Both the position numbers and the translations under genes were made by a program. The notes under the pieces were generated by a model. The model saw only the letters and a program-made list of their open reading frames with translations. It searched no databases and was not told the origin of the DNA. A DNA stretch of 64,000 nt from Psettodes erumei (Eukaryota; Chordata; Actinopteri; Pleuronectiformes; Psettodidae): assembly GCA_016785225.1 (NCBI GenBank), contig JAFBJZ010000842.1, positions 1 through 64,000 of the forward strand, written 5' to 3'. Shown piece after piece: positions 20,601 to 33,420 of the stretch. How positions within the stretch are numbered: the first letter of the stretch is position 1; every line of letters starts with the position of its first letter.

Positions 20601-21599
20601 TGGAAACTTCTTTCTAAGCAGAATTTCTACCCATACCGTCACTCTCCCTTGCCCTGATTCTCCCTCAGGCAAAACATTTTGCTGAGTAAGTCTTAGCCAG
20701 CCATCCGGAGTTACAATTTCCCCCTTATCCGCAGTTCACTTTATGTCAAGTCTGCTCGTAACGGGAGCCAATAAACTTAGACGTTCTCATTTTGGCCGGG
20801 CGTGGGGAGCGCTTTGAGTTGGGAGACATTTTCTTCGATGCTGGGAATGTACATTGTGGTTTCAACTTTTTAAAGTGATGCCTGAAATGGTGAGCACTGC
20901 AATGCTGTGGGAAGTTTGAAGTCCCCCACATGCTGTCTCATGTCTACCTGGGGTTGAACGCTAAAGTGAGTTTTATGTGAAACATCCCATATATTTCAAT
21001 AGTTTTGCTTTTTTTTTTTTAACTCAGCTCCACTTTGAAGGATATGGGTTCACATTTTTAAACTCAGTCCTAATACATAAATTCATACAGGCTATGAGGA
21101 GATCATGATTCAAATGAGAAAAATGTGAAGTAAAAAGGGCATTCTAAAGTTCAACTGAAGCTGAGACTGCAGCAATCATTGGATGTCTTTTTACTACAAC
21201 AGTCCCCATTTGCTTTACTGGCCCTCTGCAAGCAAGGGAACAGAGTCTGGGTGAGACAAAAAGAGGGAATATTACATTTAAAAAGGACTTTGGCGATACT
21301 CCTTTGATTTCTTTAACTAATGTTCCAGCCTCATCATTCCCTTTGCTGAACTTTCAGATGCATTTTTTCAAGAATGAGACCTGTGGATTTCATCCCCCCC
21401 ATCTCTCATTATGACAGGATCTGATGACTAGTAAATACAGAAGGAATAATTACAGCAACATATGGGCATAATTACAAACTGCTGTACGGAGGTAGACTTA
21501 GAAAAACTCAAAAATTGGGAAGATGTCTTTAAAATGTACATTTTCTGACTCCTGGCGACGTCATCATCCTGAATGGCAGCTTCCTTGCGAAAATAGTTG
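17603..21599. other. Intergenic DNA, no gene recognised
   Basis: Four kilobases of AT-rich sequence with no open frame above about 80 codons that shows any motif. Short A/T runs occur (for example 20438-20456 and 21009-21020). Open frames at 18183-18416, 19818-20000 and 20746-20931 lack motifs and neighbours. It may be host intergenic or intronic DNA; I see no TE terminus in it. Confidence 0.5.
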
Positions 21600-21659
21600 T
21601 TTCACCCCATTAGACTGTCAAATACCAGATTTTCAGATACTACTAGAACAGAATAAAAG

Positions 21660-21836
21660 GGGCAAGAATGGGGAAGATGCGTGCAAACAAAGAAAACTGA
21701 TGCAGAGCCTGAAAATGAAGAAAACCCGGAGAACAGCTCTCCTACACAGGTACAAAATGGCGGAGCTAATGCTAACCCTTACTCAAATGATGCAGCAAGT
21801 CTGGCTAAAGTTTTGAAGGAGATTTGGGACTTCCGA
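21660..21836 (+). pseudogene. L1 ORF1-like N-terminal fragment
   Basis: The + frame reads TDAEPENEENPENSSPTQ, then NGGANANPYSNDAASLAKVL and KEIWDFR before a stop. The acidic N-terminus followed by a KEIxDFR helix matches the start of the RNA-binding ORF1 protein of fish L1 elements. The coiled coil and RRM that should follow are absent because Gypsy sequence begins about 50 bases later. Confidence 0.55.
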
Positions 21837-21949
21837 TAAGAAACAACTAAAGAACAAATAAAAGATATTAAACCCTGACCATTGACAAGCATGGCTCCTG
21901 AAAGCCCACACGTCTATTCCGGTCATGTAGCCTGAGCCGATCTCTAACC

Positions 21950-22990
21950 TAGAGAAGGTTCCCCCCAAGTATCTGGACTTCAAAGAAGTCTTCTGCAAGG
22001 CTCCTGCCACCTGTCTGCTGCCACATTGTACATAGGATTGCTCAATTGATCTCAAGCTAGGAACAACACCCCCTAGAGGAAAGCTATTCTCCTTGCCATG
22101 TCCTGAGACTGAGGCCATGGAGAAGTACCTCCAGTGAGTAACTGACTCTAGGCATCATTCGCCCATCCTTGTCACTAGCTGGTGCGGGATTTTTCTTCCA
22201 GAGCAAGAAGGACGGGTCCCTTCACCCACGTATTGATTACCGTGGCCTCAGTGACATCACTGTCACTGACAAGAACCATTATCACCTTCCGCTCACGTCC
22301 TCCAGATCCTCCAGGGAGCCACCATCTTCACCAAGCTGGAATTTATTAATGCTTTCTAGTGCTACTAGCCAAGTATGCCATTAACAGCCAAACCTTCTCT
22401 CTTCCTCCTCTAAATTATCCCCCTTCAAGTGCTGTTTGGGGTACCAGCCTCCTCTTTTCCATAGTCATGAGGAGGAGGTGGGGGTTCCTTCTGCTGTTGC
22501 ATTCATCCAGAGATGCAGACGAACCTGGAACACTAAATGCTCCAATCTACTGAGAGCTGCTGCCTGGATGAAGGAACTGGCAGACATGAGGCCTACTCCA
22601 GCTCCAGTGTACCATGTGGGGCAATGTGTGGCTGGCCATGAAGAACGTTGAGGGATGGTACATGTAAGTTGGCTCCTCGTTATATTGGCCCTGTCACCAT
22701 CATCAAGGTTATCAGCCCCTCCTCTGTGAGACTCAGACTGCCTACCAGCATCAGCAGATTACACCTGACATTTCATGTCTCTTGCATCAAACCTGCCCCT
22801 GAAACCCCCCTGTCCCCCACATCAGAGGATGTGGAGATCTACACAGTCTAGAGCATCCTGGACTGTTGCCATCGGGGCCATCACCTTCAGTACCTCATCG
22901 ACTATGAGAGCTACGGTCCTGAGGAGAGAAGCTGGATCCCTGCTAGATTCATACTGGACAAGAGTTTGATAAGGGACTCTCGCAGGACTC
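21950..22990 (+). pseudogene. pol: Gypsy pol remnant: RT start, integrase end and chromodomain
   Basis: From about 21955 the sequence reads through the RT entry region (KYLDFKEVFCKAPAT, PRGKLFSLPCPETEAMEKYL, then AGAGFFFQSKKDGSLHPRID and YRGLSDITV by 22250) and ITVTDKNHYHLPL, breaking frame several times. Near 22370 a large deletion jumps to the integrase end (FGYQPPLF about 22433, a QRCRRTWNTKCSNLLRAAA helix, then KLAPRYIGPVTIIKVISPSS at 22665-22725). A chromodomain follows (LQYLIDYESYGPEERSWIPA, about 22890-22945). Chromodomains at this position define chromoviruses. Deletion removed the RT active site. Confidence 0.75.
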
Positions 22991-23043
22991 ATCCCATGCC
23001 ACCTGTTAAAACGCAGAGAGGCGTTTCATAAGGGGGGGTGTAC

Positions 23044-23565
23044 TGTTATGATCTGTGTCCTTCTGGTTTCTGTCTTGTTGGTGTGTTTTCCCCTGTCCGT
23101 GTGTTCACATATTTCGGGTGGTACCTGGTGTTTCATATACTTTTTTCAGTCCTCGTTTTACTCCCTTTCTGCCGAACCTCTGTCCCTGCTTTGCTTTTCC
23201 TGTGAATTACGGCTCCATCTTGTGTTCTCCCTCATGGATAATTATCTAGTTAACTCCCTGCACCTGTGTCCTGTTAGCTCGTTACCTCCCTTATGTGTAT
23301 TGAGAGACCGAGACAACCTTTGCCTGACCACCATTTCTTGCCTTAACCCTTCTTGCATTTGTCTAATATTTCCCTGGTTTTGACCTTGCCTGTCCAACTA
23401 CGCTTCTAGGTTTTTGCTGCCCTGGTTTTTTGACTCTGCTTATAGACTATGACTCTGTTTTTGGATCACAGATTTTGGAATTGTTTGCTGTGGATTCAGG
23501 ACCGAATAAAGGTCATTGCAGTGTACAACACTGACTTGCAACTAGTTCCTGTACCGATCCTCACA
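23044..23565 (+). repeat. Gypsy 3' LTR
   Basis: Starts TGTTATGATC after the purine tract and ends CCTCACA at 23559-23565, giving TG...CA ends and a short imperfect inverted repeat (TGT...ACA). An AATAAA at about 23505 is 60 bases from the end, as expected for the R/U5 region of fish Gypsy LTRs. Only this copy of the LTR is present. Confidence 0.7.
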
Positions 23566-23569
23566 AACA

Positions 23570-26500
23570 GAAGGGATTACATTTACTACTCTGCTCCTCT
23601 CTTTTTATACAAGAATAGAGTATTTCATATCATTTGGGAAGGATAAAGAATAAATACATACTTATGGATCTGGGACAATACATCTAAGTGACCATGTACC
23701 AATATACTTATCCACTGATTTTAACCTGTTAAAAAAAATAATACATGGAAATTGAACTCAAGCCTGTTGAATGATCCATCTTTTAAGACACTAATTAAGA
23801 AATTTGTCTAATCTTAGAATTCAATATTACTGGAGAGGTCTAACCTCCCATGTTATGGGATATTTTGAAGGCCATTCTAAGAGGGAAAATTATAGCAATA
23901 TCTTCATTTAAGAAACAAAATATTAGGACTTTAAAAAACAAGCTAAAGGAACTACAAAGAAAAAATAAATTGGATTTGGCACAGGATTGATGAAGACAAA
24001 TTTGAAATATCAGGAACTTAAATTAATAGTCTGGCCACACATGAAATCAAGAAAAACTTAATGTTTCTGACAGAGACACTACGAACGTGGCTCTAAATCC
24101 ATGAAGGTATTGGCGTGGAAACTGTAAAAAAGGATAGCAGAAAATACAATTCATAAAATTAGGGATCCAAGAACAAAAGTGATAAAAAAAAAAAATAAAC
24201 TAAATGAAATTCAGGAAGCTTTTGAAGTGTTTTATAAAACCTTATATTCTGATGTCCCTGGTGGGAGTGTAACCCAAATTGACAGCTTCCTGAATCTCCT
24301 AGATCTACCCACTCTCAATGAAGAACAAAATGAAATAATGAATGTGGATATAACTAAAAAAGAATTAAAAGTTGCAATTAAAACTGCAAGCAGGGATAAC
24401 AGGCCCTCGCAGCCCGCACTAACTCGGGAACTTGTGGACACCAAACTTTCCCGAATTGCCCCAAAAAACCCGATGGGGAGGCATTTTTGAACATTTCTAG
24501 GGTGCCCCACTGAGCCATTTCACCTTGTCCATTTTCAAGACCCTTAAAATACGTAATTTTTCAATGGACCTGACGCATGTGCAAAATTTGTTGAGTTTTT
24601 GGGCATGTTCAGGCCTCGTAAAACATGTTTTCGTTGTCATCAGAATGATAATAATAATAATAATAATAATAATCCCTTGAAAAACAATAGGGCCTTCACA
24701 CCGGTCACTGCTCAGGCCCTAATTAGTAGGCTTAAATTAAGCAAATCACCAGGATCTGATGGCTGCATGGCAGAGTGGTACAAGGAATTTCAAAAATAAC
24801 TAATACCTGTTTTACTTCCCACACTGAATTGGGCTTTAAAAAAATGCAGAAATGGCCCCCAGCTGGAAGGAGGCAATAATTTCAGCCTACTAAAAGAAGG
24901 CAAGGATAAAACGGAATTTAGATCTTTTAAGCCAATCTCTGTTCTTAATGTAGACTATAAATTATTTACCTCTATCATAGCCAAATGATTAGAAGAGTTC
25001 CTACCAACATTGATACATAACAATCAAACAGGTTTCATACATCAATGCCAAACACAACACAATATACAAAAGACACTGTGATATGTGTAAACGCTGAAAA
25101 GGCCTTCGATTCTGTCAACTGGAATTTTCTCTTACATAGATTTGGCTTCCATGATACAATTATTAAAACCATACAGGCACTATATGACAATCCTGCTGTG
25201 AGGATTAAAGTCAATGGATATGTATCAAATAGCTTTCCCCTAGAAAGGGGCACCAGACAGAGTGGTGCATGGTCACCACTACTCTTCACATTATATCTGG
25301 ATCCACTTGCTCAGTACATTAGACAAAATGAAGAGGGAATCACTATCAAGGGGACGGAATATAAATCGCCCTGTTATGCTGATGACATTTTGACATTTTT
25401 CAGCCATAGTACAAGAATTGACTCATTAAAATGAATATATTGTCAAGACTTTTATATTTATTATTTCAAACCCTGCCAATAGAGATGAACCAAAACCAAT
25501 TCAACATGTGGGACAAAATGCTATCCAGGTATATATGGCAAGGTAAAAGACCAAGAGTTCGCCCCAAAACCTCAGAGCTGGCTACACAAAAGGGAGGATG
25601 GGGCTTACCTTATTTTAGATACTATTATTTTGCAGCACAGATGAGAGCAGTGATATGCTGGTGCAACCCGCCATATATTGCTCAATGGAAAAATATTGAG
25701 GAAAAAATGCCCTTCATCGCTATACAGGCATTTTGGTAATAATAACCTACAAACCCACATAAATAACATTGATAACCCATGGGTGAAATGGACCCTTAAA
25801 CATGGAAAACTATCATAAAGGAACATAAACTCAAGAATGATATTACAGTTCTTAAATGGTGTGCCTATGACTCAGAGTTTACACCTAATAAATTGGACCC
25901 TAGATTCAAGGACTGGATAGCTAAGGGTATAGCAGCCTTATGTAGTAATGAAAGATGAAAAATTACTCAGTTTTGAAATGCTTAAAAGGACACATATATT
26001 AGAAAAGCAAGACTTATATTGCTAACTGCAGTTGCGGCACTATGTTATGATACGAAAATGAAAAATGTAACAAAGGCAAACACATTTCATTGAATTGTTT
26101 ACAAAAGCTTCAAATTCAGAAACTATTGATAGAACTGTTTCATGCTTGTATAAGGCCCTGTCGAATTTGAAACCACATTCAACTTCATATATTAAAATAA
26201 AAGGAGAGAAGGAAGGAGGGATAACTATATCTGAGGTATAATGGACAACAATATGGAGGTATCAATGGAGATGTACTAGCTCACACAAGTGGAGGGAATT
26301 TGGCTTGAAAAGCCTGATTAGGTACTTTTATTATGCCTTCTCAGAAATCTCACTATGATAATAACTCCCCTGTCTGCTGGAGGAACTGTGGAAATCAAAG
26401 TGCAAACAATTACCATGTTTTCTGGGACTGCCCTGTCATGAAGGTCTATTGAAGAGAGCTAAACAATGCCCTCCAGGACATCTTCAAATGTGAAATACCC

Positions 26501-26756
26501 CTTGAGAGTAAGACTATGTTTTTAGGAAACATACCTGAGGAATGGACGAAAAGGGATAAACATTTAATAAATATCTTGCTGGTGCCCTGCAAAAAGAGTA
26601 TAACCAGGAAATGGTTATCAAAAGAGAGTCCAACTTTATATATATGGATGGATATTACAATGGATATTTATAAAAAGAAGATAACAGAAATGCTGTTACA
26701 TGAAATTTGCTTCATACTGGGAAAACTGGGTCAAATATGTCACGCCCCACAGGCCT
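23570..26756 (+). pseudogene. L1 ORF2-like endonuclease end and reverse transcriptase
   Basis: Starts inside the endonuclease (RDYIYYSAPLFLYKN, about 23574). A linker follows with WDILKAILRGKIIAISS-like sequence (about 23857-23910) and NEEQNEIMNVDITKKELKVA (24320-24375). After the 340-bp insertion it resumes with RLKLSKSPGSDG (about 24730). RT motif A is ICVNAEKAFDSVNWNF (25087-25134), motif B is GTRQSGAWSPLLFTLYLDPL and motif C is CYADDILTFF (about 25375). A deletion then jumps to the C-terminal region (MWDKMLSRYIWQGKRPRV, KGGWGLPYFRYYYFAAQMRA at 25590-25650). Many stops and frameshifts. Confidence 0.8.
24381..24720 (+). mobile_element. 340-bp short nonautonomous element in the L1
   Basis: Interrupts the L1 frame exactly: AATTA occurs on both sides (24376-24380 and 24721-24725), and taking out 24381-24725 leaves the conserved L1 reading frame in phase. 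The insert has a GGCCCTCGCAGCCC-type start, a GGCATTTTTGAACATTTCTAGGGTGCCCCAC block, an (ATA)n tract (about 24646-24673) and a GGTCACTGCTCAGGCCCT end. I have seen the same general sequence type scattered in fish genomes but cannot name its class. No protein is encoded. Confidence 0.65.
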
Positions 26757-26870
26757 GATTTTATTTTCACAAACCAGTGACTGTGTTGAATGAAAAGGAT
26801 CACTCCCTACTTGTACATACTTTTGTTGTTGTTGTTTTTCTTTTTATTGTTCAGACATAAAACAAAAAAA

Positions 26871-27890
26871 AAATATTCTGGCATCGAGAGCAGACAACAG
26901 ATGTAAGATGTATGCACATATGATGTACCGGATGTGAGTGTCAACAATTTCAGAACATGTCTGTGAACAACATTGGGAGTAACACACATTATAAAAAGAA
27001 TTGTCCTGCAGCTCAATAATATGGATGTTAAGAAAGGAGGCGTCACACAATTCAAACAATTGTCTTTTCAGTTGTTTTTATGAGATGAGAAATGTATTGA
27101 ACTCCCTGGGGCCTCTCTGGTGAGAAATAATATGTTTCCAGAAGAAACTCCACCAGGTACCTTTAAAGTTATGTCTACAACATGGTCAATAGGTTGACAT
27201 GGTCAAAAGGTTGAAGAAAAAAAATTGTCTTTGTTTGTTGTGTCACTATTATGTATTGTATATCTATAACTATGTATTTGTTACAGCTTTAGGTCAGGTT
27301 CGCAACCTTTTGTCTTGTGGCCTTTCAAAATATACACAATACATCCACTTACTGTATTCTCCCTCATGATGAAAGCTGTGAGTTGTTCAACCAAAGAGTG
27401 ACTTTCTTCTTCTCTGATTGGTTAACCTTAAGAGATGGGAGTTCACAGTGTTGCACAACACACACACACACACAAATAAAAATGAAAGAAAAGTACAAAA
27501 ATTGGATACAGCTCTGCACAACTGTTTTTTTCTCTATTGCCTGACATTACATAAGAGTGTTACCTCTTCCTTTACACATCTTTGAACTGAGCCAAACCAA
27601 GGTGTCTGCTTATTTTCATTTCAACCTGAAGAGAAAGGCTTCCCTTGACAAGTGTACAATATGTTGTACAAGACAAAGGCTTATTGAAACCATGGTAGAT
27701 AACAGATTGACACACCTTTTATGGCAAAATGTCAAATTAAAAAAAAAGACTAAAGATGTCATGAGACACGTCTGAACAGAAGGGAAATCCAACACGATCA
27801 TCCTGTTTACCTGAATTCTCTGAGGTGATGCTCTGACATATATTTGTCATTTACTGTATGATGAAAAACAAGTTCTCTGGAAAAGATACG

Positions 27891-27963
<73 letters not shown>

Positions 27964-28716
27964 GATGAGTTGGCGTTCAAGCATGTTCTTGGAAACTGGG
28001 CATAGATCATGTAGGAAGCTGCTAGCTCTCTGTAGATTAATGTCTTTAGTTTGCATTGAAATGTCCCCTCTTCCCCTCCTCTCTCCTCAGATATCCTATC
28101 TCTCTCTTTCTCTTCTTCAGTCCCCCTCTCTTCCCCCCTCCATCCTTCCTGCCATCCTCAGTGATGGAGTACAGGATGGGGATATTTAGAGAAAGAAACG
28201 AGAGTAACAATGGACCTTTTTACTGACAGAGTCATAGTAAAGACGCAGAAAAATAAGGTCAGAGAAGAGAGGTGAGTTTACAGAGGAATGAACCAAGGGA
28301 GTACAGAGATGCAGAGTAAAGGTTGGACAGATATACCACAGGAGAATGAGAACCCCTGAGCACACCTGAAAACCAGTGGAGAATGATGCCATTTCATCAG
28401 TGTCATATAAAGAGCTGGAAAACAGTCTTTATTTCTGCGCCTGCCCACACAGACACACAATGAAAAACAGCAATCCATACAAGTGTTCATGAAAACACAT
28501 GAATGCCACATTAAAATTAGATTACTATAAACCTCGGCTACAAAATGATGGAGAGGACTAAACTAATGAAATTTCTTTTTTTTCAGTGGCATATAGTGAT
28601 AATCTCATTGCTCTTGCTCTTAAAAATGGAATTCACATAAGTAAGTATCATTTGCTGCAGATATTGAAGGATGACAGGCTCAGTTGACCAAAGTATTTAT
28701 CTTGTGTGCGCAGGAT

Positions 28717-28750
<34 letters not shown>
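26871..28750. other. Intergenic DNA with microsatellites, no gene recognised
   Basis: AT-rich DNA without a supported coding region. It holds a CA tract (about 27459-27474), a TG/GA compound repeat listed separately, and a CA tract at 28721-28750 that directly precedes a Rex6-like 3' end. Open frames here mostly come from the repeats. Confidence 0.55.
27892..27962. repeat. (TG)n(GA)n compound microsatellite
   Basis: A 47-base TG run passes directly into a 24-base GA run. Compound repeats of this kind are common in fish DNA and the adjacent minus-strand frames with poly-TH and poly-SL are artefacts of it. Confidence 0.95.
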
Positions 28751-28751
<1 letters not shown>

Positions 28752-28826
28752 GGAACAACATCAGAGATCTCTGCCCAAAAGAGCGCAATGCTATGAACAG
28801 CTAAGATCCTGCGCAGAACCCTCAGA
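28751..28826 (+). mobile_element. Rex6-like LINE 3' end, + strand fragment
   Basis: AGGAACAACATCAGAGATCTCTGCCCAAAAGAGCGCAATGCTATGAACAGCTAAGATCCTGCGCAGAACCCTCAG is the same 3' UTR start seen at 33796-33868 (+) and, reversed, at 29060-29130. It is followed by an A-rich run and a 100-bp AT array, beyond which another Rex6-like element starts in the opposite direction. Confidence 0.8.
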
Positions 28827-28874
28827 TATATATATATTTAAAAATATTTTTTTCTTTTTAAAAAAATAAAATAA

Positions 28875-30520
<1,646 letters not shown>

Positions 30521-30853
30521 TGTGTCGTCGCCTCATGAACGTAACGGCTCTATGAGCCGGCTCTTTGAAGTGAACGACGGGAGCCGGCTCCCCACCAATC
30601 AGGAGCCGGCTCCCTTCGAGATGCTTTTTTTTCTCTCGCTCGCTTTTTTTCTCTTGAAGGCGCACGTGATTGGTCAATATGCGTGGTGTCGTCTCTGTGC
30701 GCTCTGCGCTGCTTAGTGCGCTGAGCAGAGGGGAGGGGCGGCAGCCTGGTACACACACACAGCAGCAGCACAGTGAGCACAGGAACGGGTCAAGAGAGGA
30801 AGAGAGAGTGCAATACGGAGGACAAAAAGAAAGAAAGTAAGTAAAAAAAAGAA

Positions 30854-32080
30854 ATGAGTCAAAGCAGGAAAAGGAGCCCAATCTGGACTCATTTTAATTA
30901 TATTGATGGCTCCAAAGCAGAGTGCATTGTCTGCAAGACTAAAATTTCATATAGAGCCGGCTCAACAAACAACCTCCACAGGCACCTGAGAACTGTCCAC
31001 CCAACAGTTCCACTGGAGAAGCGACCAGTTGAACCTGGTATTAATGAAGGTGCCAGTGTGTCATCTGTAACTGTTGCTGCTGCTCCTGCTGCTCCTGCTG
31101 CTGCTGCAGTGTCAACAGCATCATTCAGCAGCACACCACCACAGCTGCCTAAAACATTAACCCAGAGCTCAATGAAACAATTTTTGGAGAAGTCTTTGAC
31201 CCCTGCAAGACAGAAAAAAATTGACGAAGAGCTGGCTAAAATGATTGCACTAGATTTTCAGCCATTTTCAGTTGTGGATGACAAGGGTTTCAGAAAGTTT
31301 ACACATGCACTCTATCCAGTGTATGCCATTCCAAGCAGGAAAACCCTCTCTCAGAAAATGATCCCAGACCTGTATCACCGAGAACGTGCTTCACTGCAAG
31401 AGAGGGTTAATAAAGCCACAGCAGTTTGTCTAACAACTGACAGCTGGACATCCCGAGCCACCACATCCTTCTTGTCAGTTACATGTCACTTTATTGAAGA
31501 CTACAAAATGGTGTCATGTCTTCTGGATTGTTTTGAGTTCAGTGACAGACACACATCTGAGAACTTAGCAGAGGAGCTGCTCAGAGTAGCAAAAGAGTGG
31601 AATGTGGAAAAGAAAGTGGTTGGTTGTGTTACTGACAATGCAGCGAACATAACCAAAGCAGTTAAAACCCTGAAATGGACCCACCACCCGTGTCTTGCAC
31701 ACACAATTAACCTGATTGTAAGAGACGCTCTGATGGTGATGAAGCCTGCTGTGGACAAAGTCAAGGCAATAGTGGAATTTTTCCACAGGAGCACAACAGC
31801 CACACACAGGCTCTAATCAACACAACAACAGATGGGCATGCCTGAGCTGAAGCTCAAACAAGATTGTGTGACAAGGTGGAATTCCACCTTTCATATGCTA
31901 AAACGGATTCTGGAGTCCAAGGATGCAGTCATTTCTACCCTGGCTGTTATCAATGCACCGGTCGATCCTCTGAGCCAAGAGGAATGGGAGGTACTGCAGG
32001 AGGCATGCACTGTTCTGGAGCCATTTGAGCAGGTCACAGTGGAGATCAGTGCAGACAGGTACAGTATACAAATGTTATCA

Positions 32081-32132
<52 letters not shown>

Positions 32133-32909
32133 TGGTGTTGTTGTGGAATTACTGGAATAAAAAGTGGATTAGACATCACCAGAGATAATGATATACACCT
32201 CCAAATAAAACAGAGCATAATATTAACACCTATTTACTCTTTTTCAGCTATGTTACAGCCTCCAAAATGTTAATCCTGTGCAGGGGTCTGCAGAGAGTGA
32301 CAGCTGAGAACCAGAACAGCGTAACCACAGCAAATGTGAAAGAGCTAGTGGATACTCTCTGTGCAACCATGGACAGAAAGTTCCATCGAATGGAATATAA
32401 CACTGTTCTGTCAGAAACCACCATTCTTGATCCGCGATTCAAGAAGCTGGCCTTCAATGACACTAAAGCATTTGATGAAGCTATTCAGAGAATAACTACT
32501 GCAGCAGCAAGGTTCAGCCAGCCAACTCCACTGCCAGGGGGCCAAGAGGGACCAGAAGATGAGCAAGAGAGGCCACAAGAATCTGCTGTTTGGAGGTTCT
32601 TCGAAGAACGAGTAACTGGGGACTCTACAAGAAGGAATCCTTCAGCAGATTCAATGATGGAGGTGAGATCCTACCTTGAGGAGCCCCCTTTTCCAGAGAA
32701 GTGCTGACCCACTAAACTGGAGGGAAAGCAAGGCTTCAGTCTACCCACGCCTCACACATGTGATGACACGGAGACTGTGCATTGTTGCAACATCAGTCCC
32801 CTCTGAGAGAATCTTCTCTAAAACAGGTCAGATAATCACTGACAGAAGAAGCCGAATCAGTCCCTCAAAGCTGAGGCACTTGGTGTTTCTAAATGCCAAT
32901 CTTCAGTAG
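30854..32909 (+). pseudogene. hAT transposase with one intron, one stop and one frameshift
   Basis: The ATG at 30854 opens a protein with an N-terminal BED zinc finger (IWTHFNYIDGSKAECIVC ... LHRHLRTVHP), an alanine-rich linker, and the RNase H-like transposase core: LTTDSWTSRATTSF, GCVTDNAANITKAVK, HPCLAHTINLIVRDAL, then KLKQDCVTRWNST. A single TAA at 31814 interrupts one otherwise continuous frame. A GT donor at 32059 and AG acceptor at 32246-32247 bound an intron and keep phase. The C-terminal part (32248-32909) has LDPRFKKLAF and the dimerisation domain (DPLNWRESKASVYPRL, SVPSERIFSKTGQII, SRISPSKLRHLVFLNANL), with one frameshift near 32690. ZBED1-like host genes are related, but the TE ends argue against a host gene. 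Confidence 0.85.
32082..32132. repeat. (ATT)n in the hAT intron
   Basis: About 17 ATT units inside the predicted intron of the hAT transposase (32059-32247). It explains the tyrosine- and isoleucine-repeat frames seen there. Confidence 0.95.
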
Positions 32910-32959
32910 AGACTGCTGATCTTTTTCTTTTTGTTTTACACATTTTAATTTATATTTTT

Positions 32960-33420
32960 TTGCGTGTTTTTCAGGGGTTCTGTGTTGTTTCAGTCTAAAT
33001 TGGTTAAAAGTTGAATTGTAAATAGTTAAAAGTTCTTGTATTTTATAGTTTATTTATAGCACTGAAGAGTTAATATTTTTAATTTATATTTTGTTGTTTT
33101 GCATTTTTTTCAGGGATTCTGTGTTGTTGTTTGACTTTAAATTTGTTGAGTGTATAAAAAGCTAAAATTGTTTTGTATTTGATAATTTATTTTTTGTAGA
33201 TCTGTAAATATTTTAATTTATATTTCGTGCATTTTTCAGGGATCCTGTGTTTCACTTTAAATTTGTTACGTATAAAAAAGCTAAAAGTTTATTCTTGTAT
33301 TTCATAATTTATTTGTTGTTGCACTGAAAAGTAAATATTTTTAATTTACATTTTGTTGTGTCATGTGTTTTTCAGGGATTCTGTGTTGCTTGACTTTAAA
33401 GTTGCTTAGTGTAAAAAAGT
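32960..33420 (+). repeat. Tandem array of about 130-bp units in the hAT 3' region
   Basis: The phrase TTTTTCAGGGATTCTGTGTTG (with small changes) recurs four times, starting near 32968, 33107, 33233 and 33370, each followed by CTTTAAATTTGTT-GTATAAAAA-GCTAAAA-type sequence and preceded by ATTTTTAATTTATATTTTG-type sequence. The period is about 125-140 bases. The array lies between the transposase stop and the right terminus and is noncoding. Confidence 0.8.

Larger units (their letters stand above)
21885..23565 (+). mobile_element. Ty3/Gypsy remnant with 3' LTR
   Basis: Contains, in + order, the start of reverse transcriptase, the end of integrase with a chromodomain, a purine run just before the LTR (AAGGGGGGGTG, 23030-23040) and one LTR. 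The 5' LTR, gag, protease and the central pol are lacking. It sits inside the L1 element, which resumes right after the LTR. Confidence 0.8.
21600..26870 (+). mobile_element. L1-type LINE, decayed and interrupted
   Basis: An ORF1-like start (21660-21836) and a long ORF2-like region (23570-26756) run in the same direction and are typical of fish L1/Swimmer elements. Between them lies a Gypsy remnant that ends precisely with its LTR at 23565, after which L1 endonuclease-end sequence resumes. The ORF1 C-terminus and most of the endonuclease are missing, so the Gypsy insertion was accompanied or followed by deletion. The element ends near 26870 after an A-rich run (about 26860-26872). Confidence 0.7.

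Noticed and set aside
27807..28056. Frames with poly-Thr-His and Ser-Leu repeats
   Set aside because: Products of the TG/GA microsatellite.
30854..32909. A domesticated ZBED1-like host gene
   Set aside because: The frame has a stop and a frameshift, and it lies between hAT-like ends inside other repeats.
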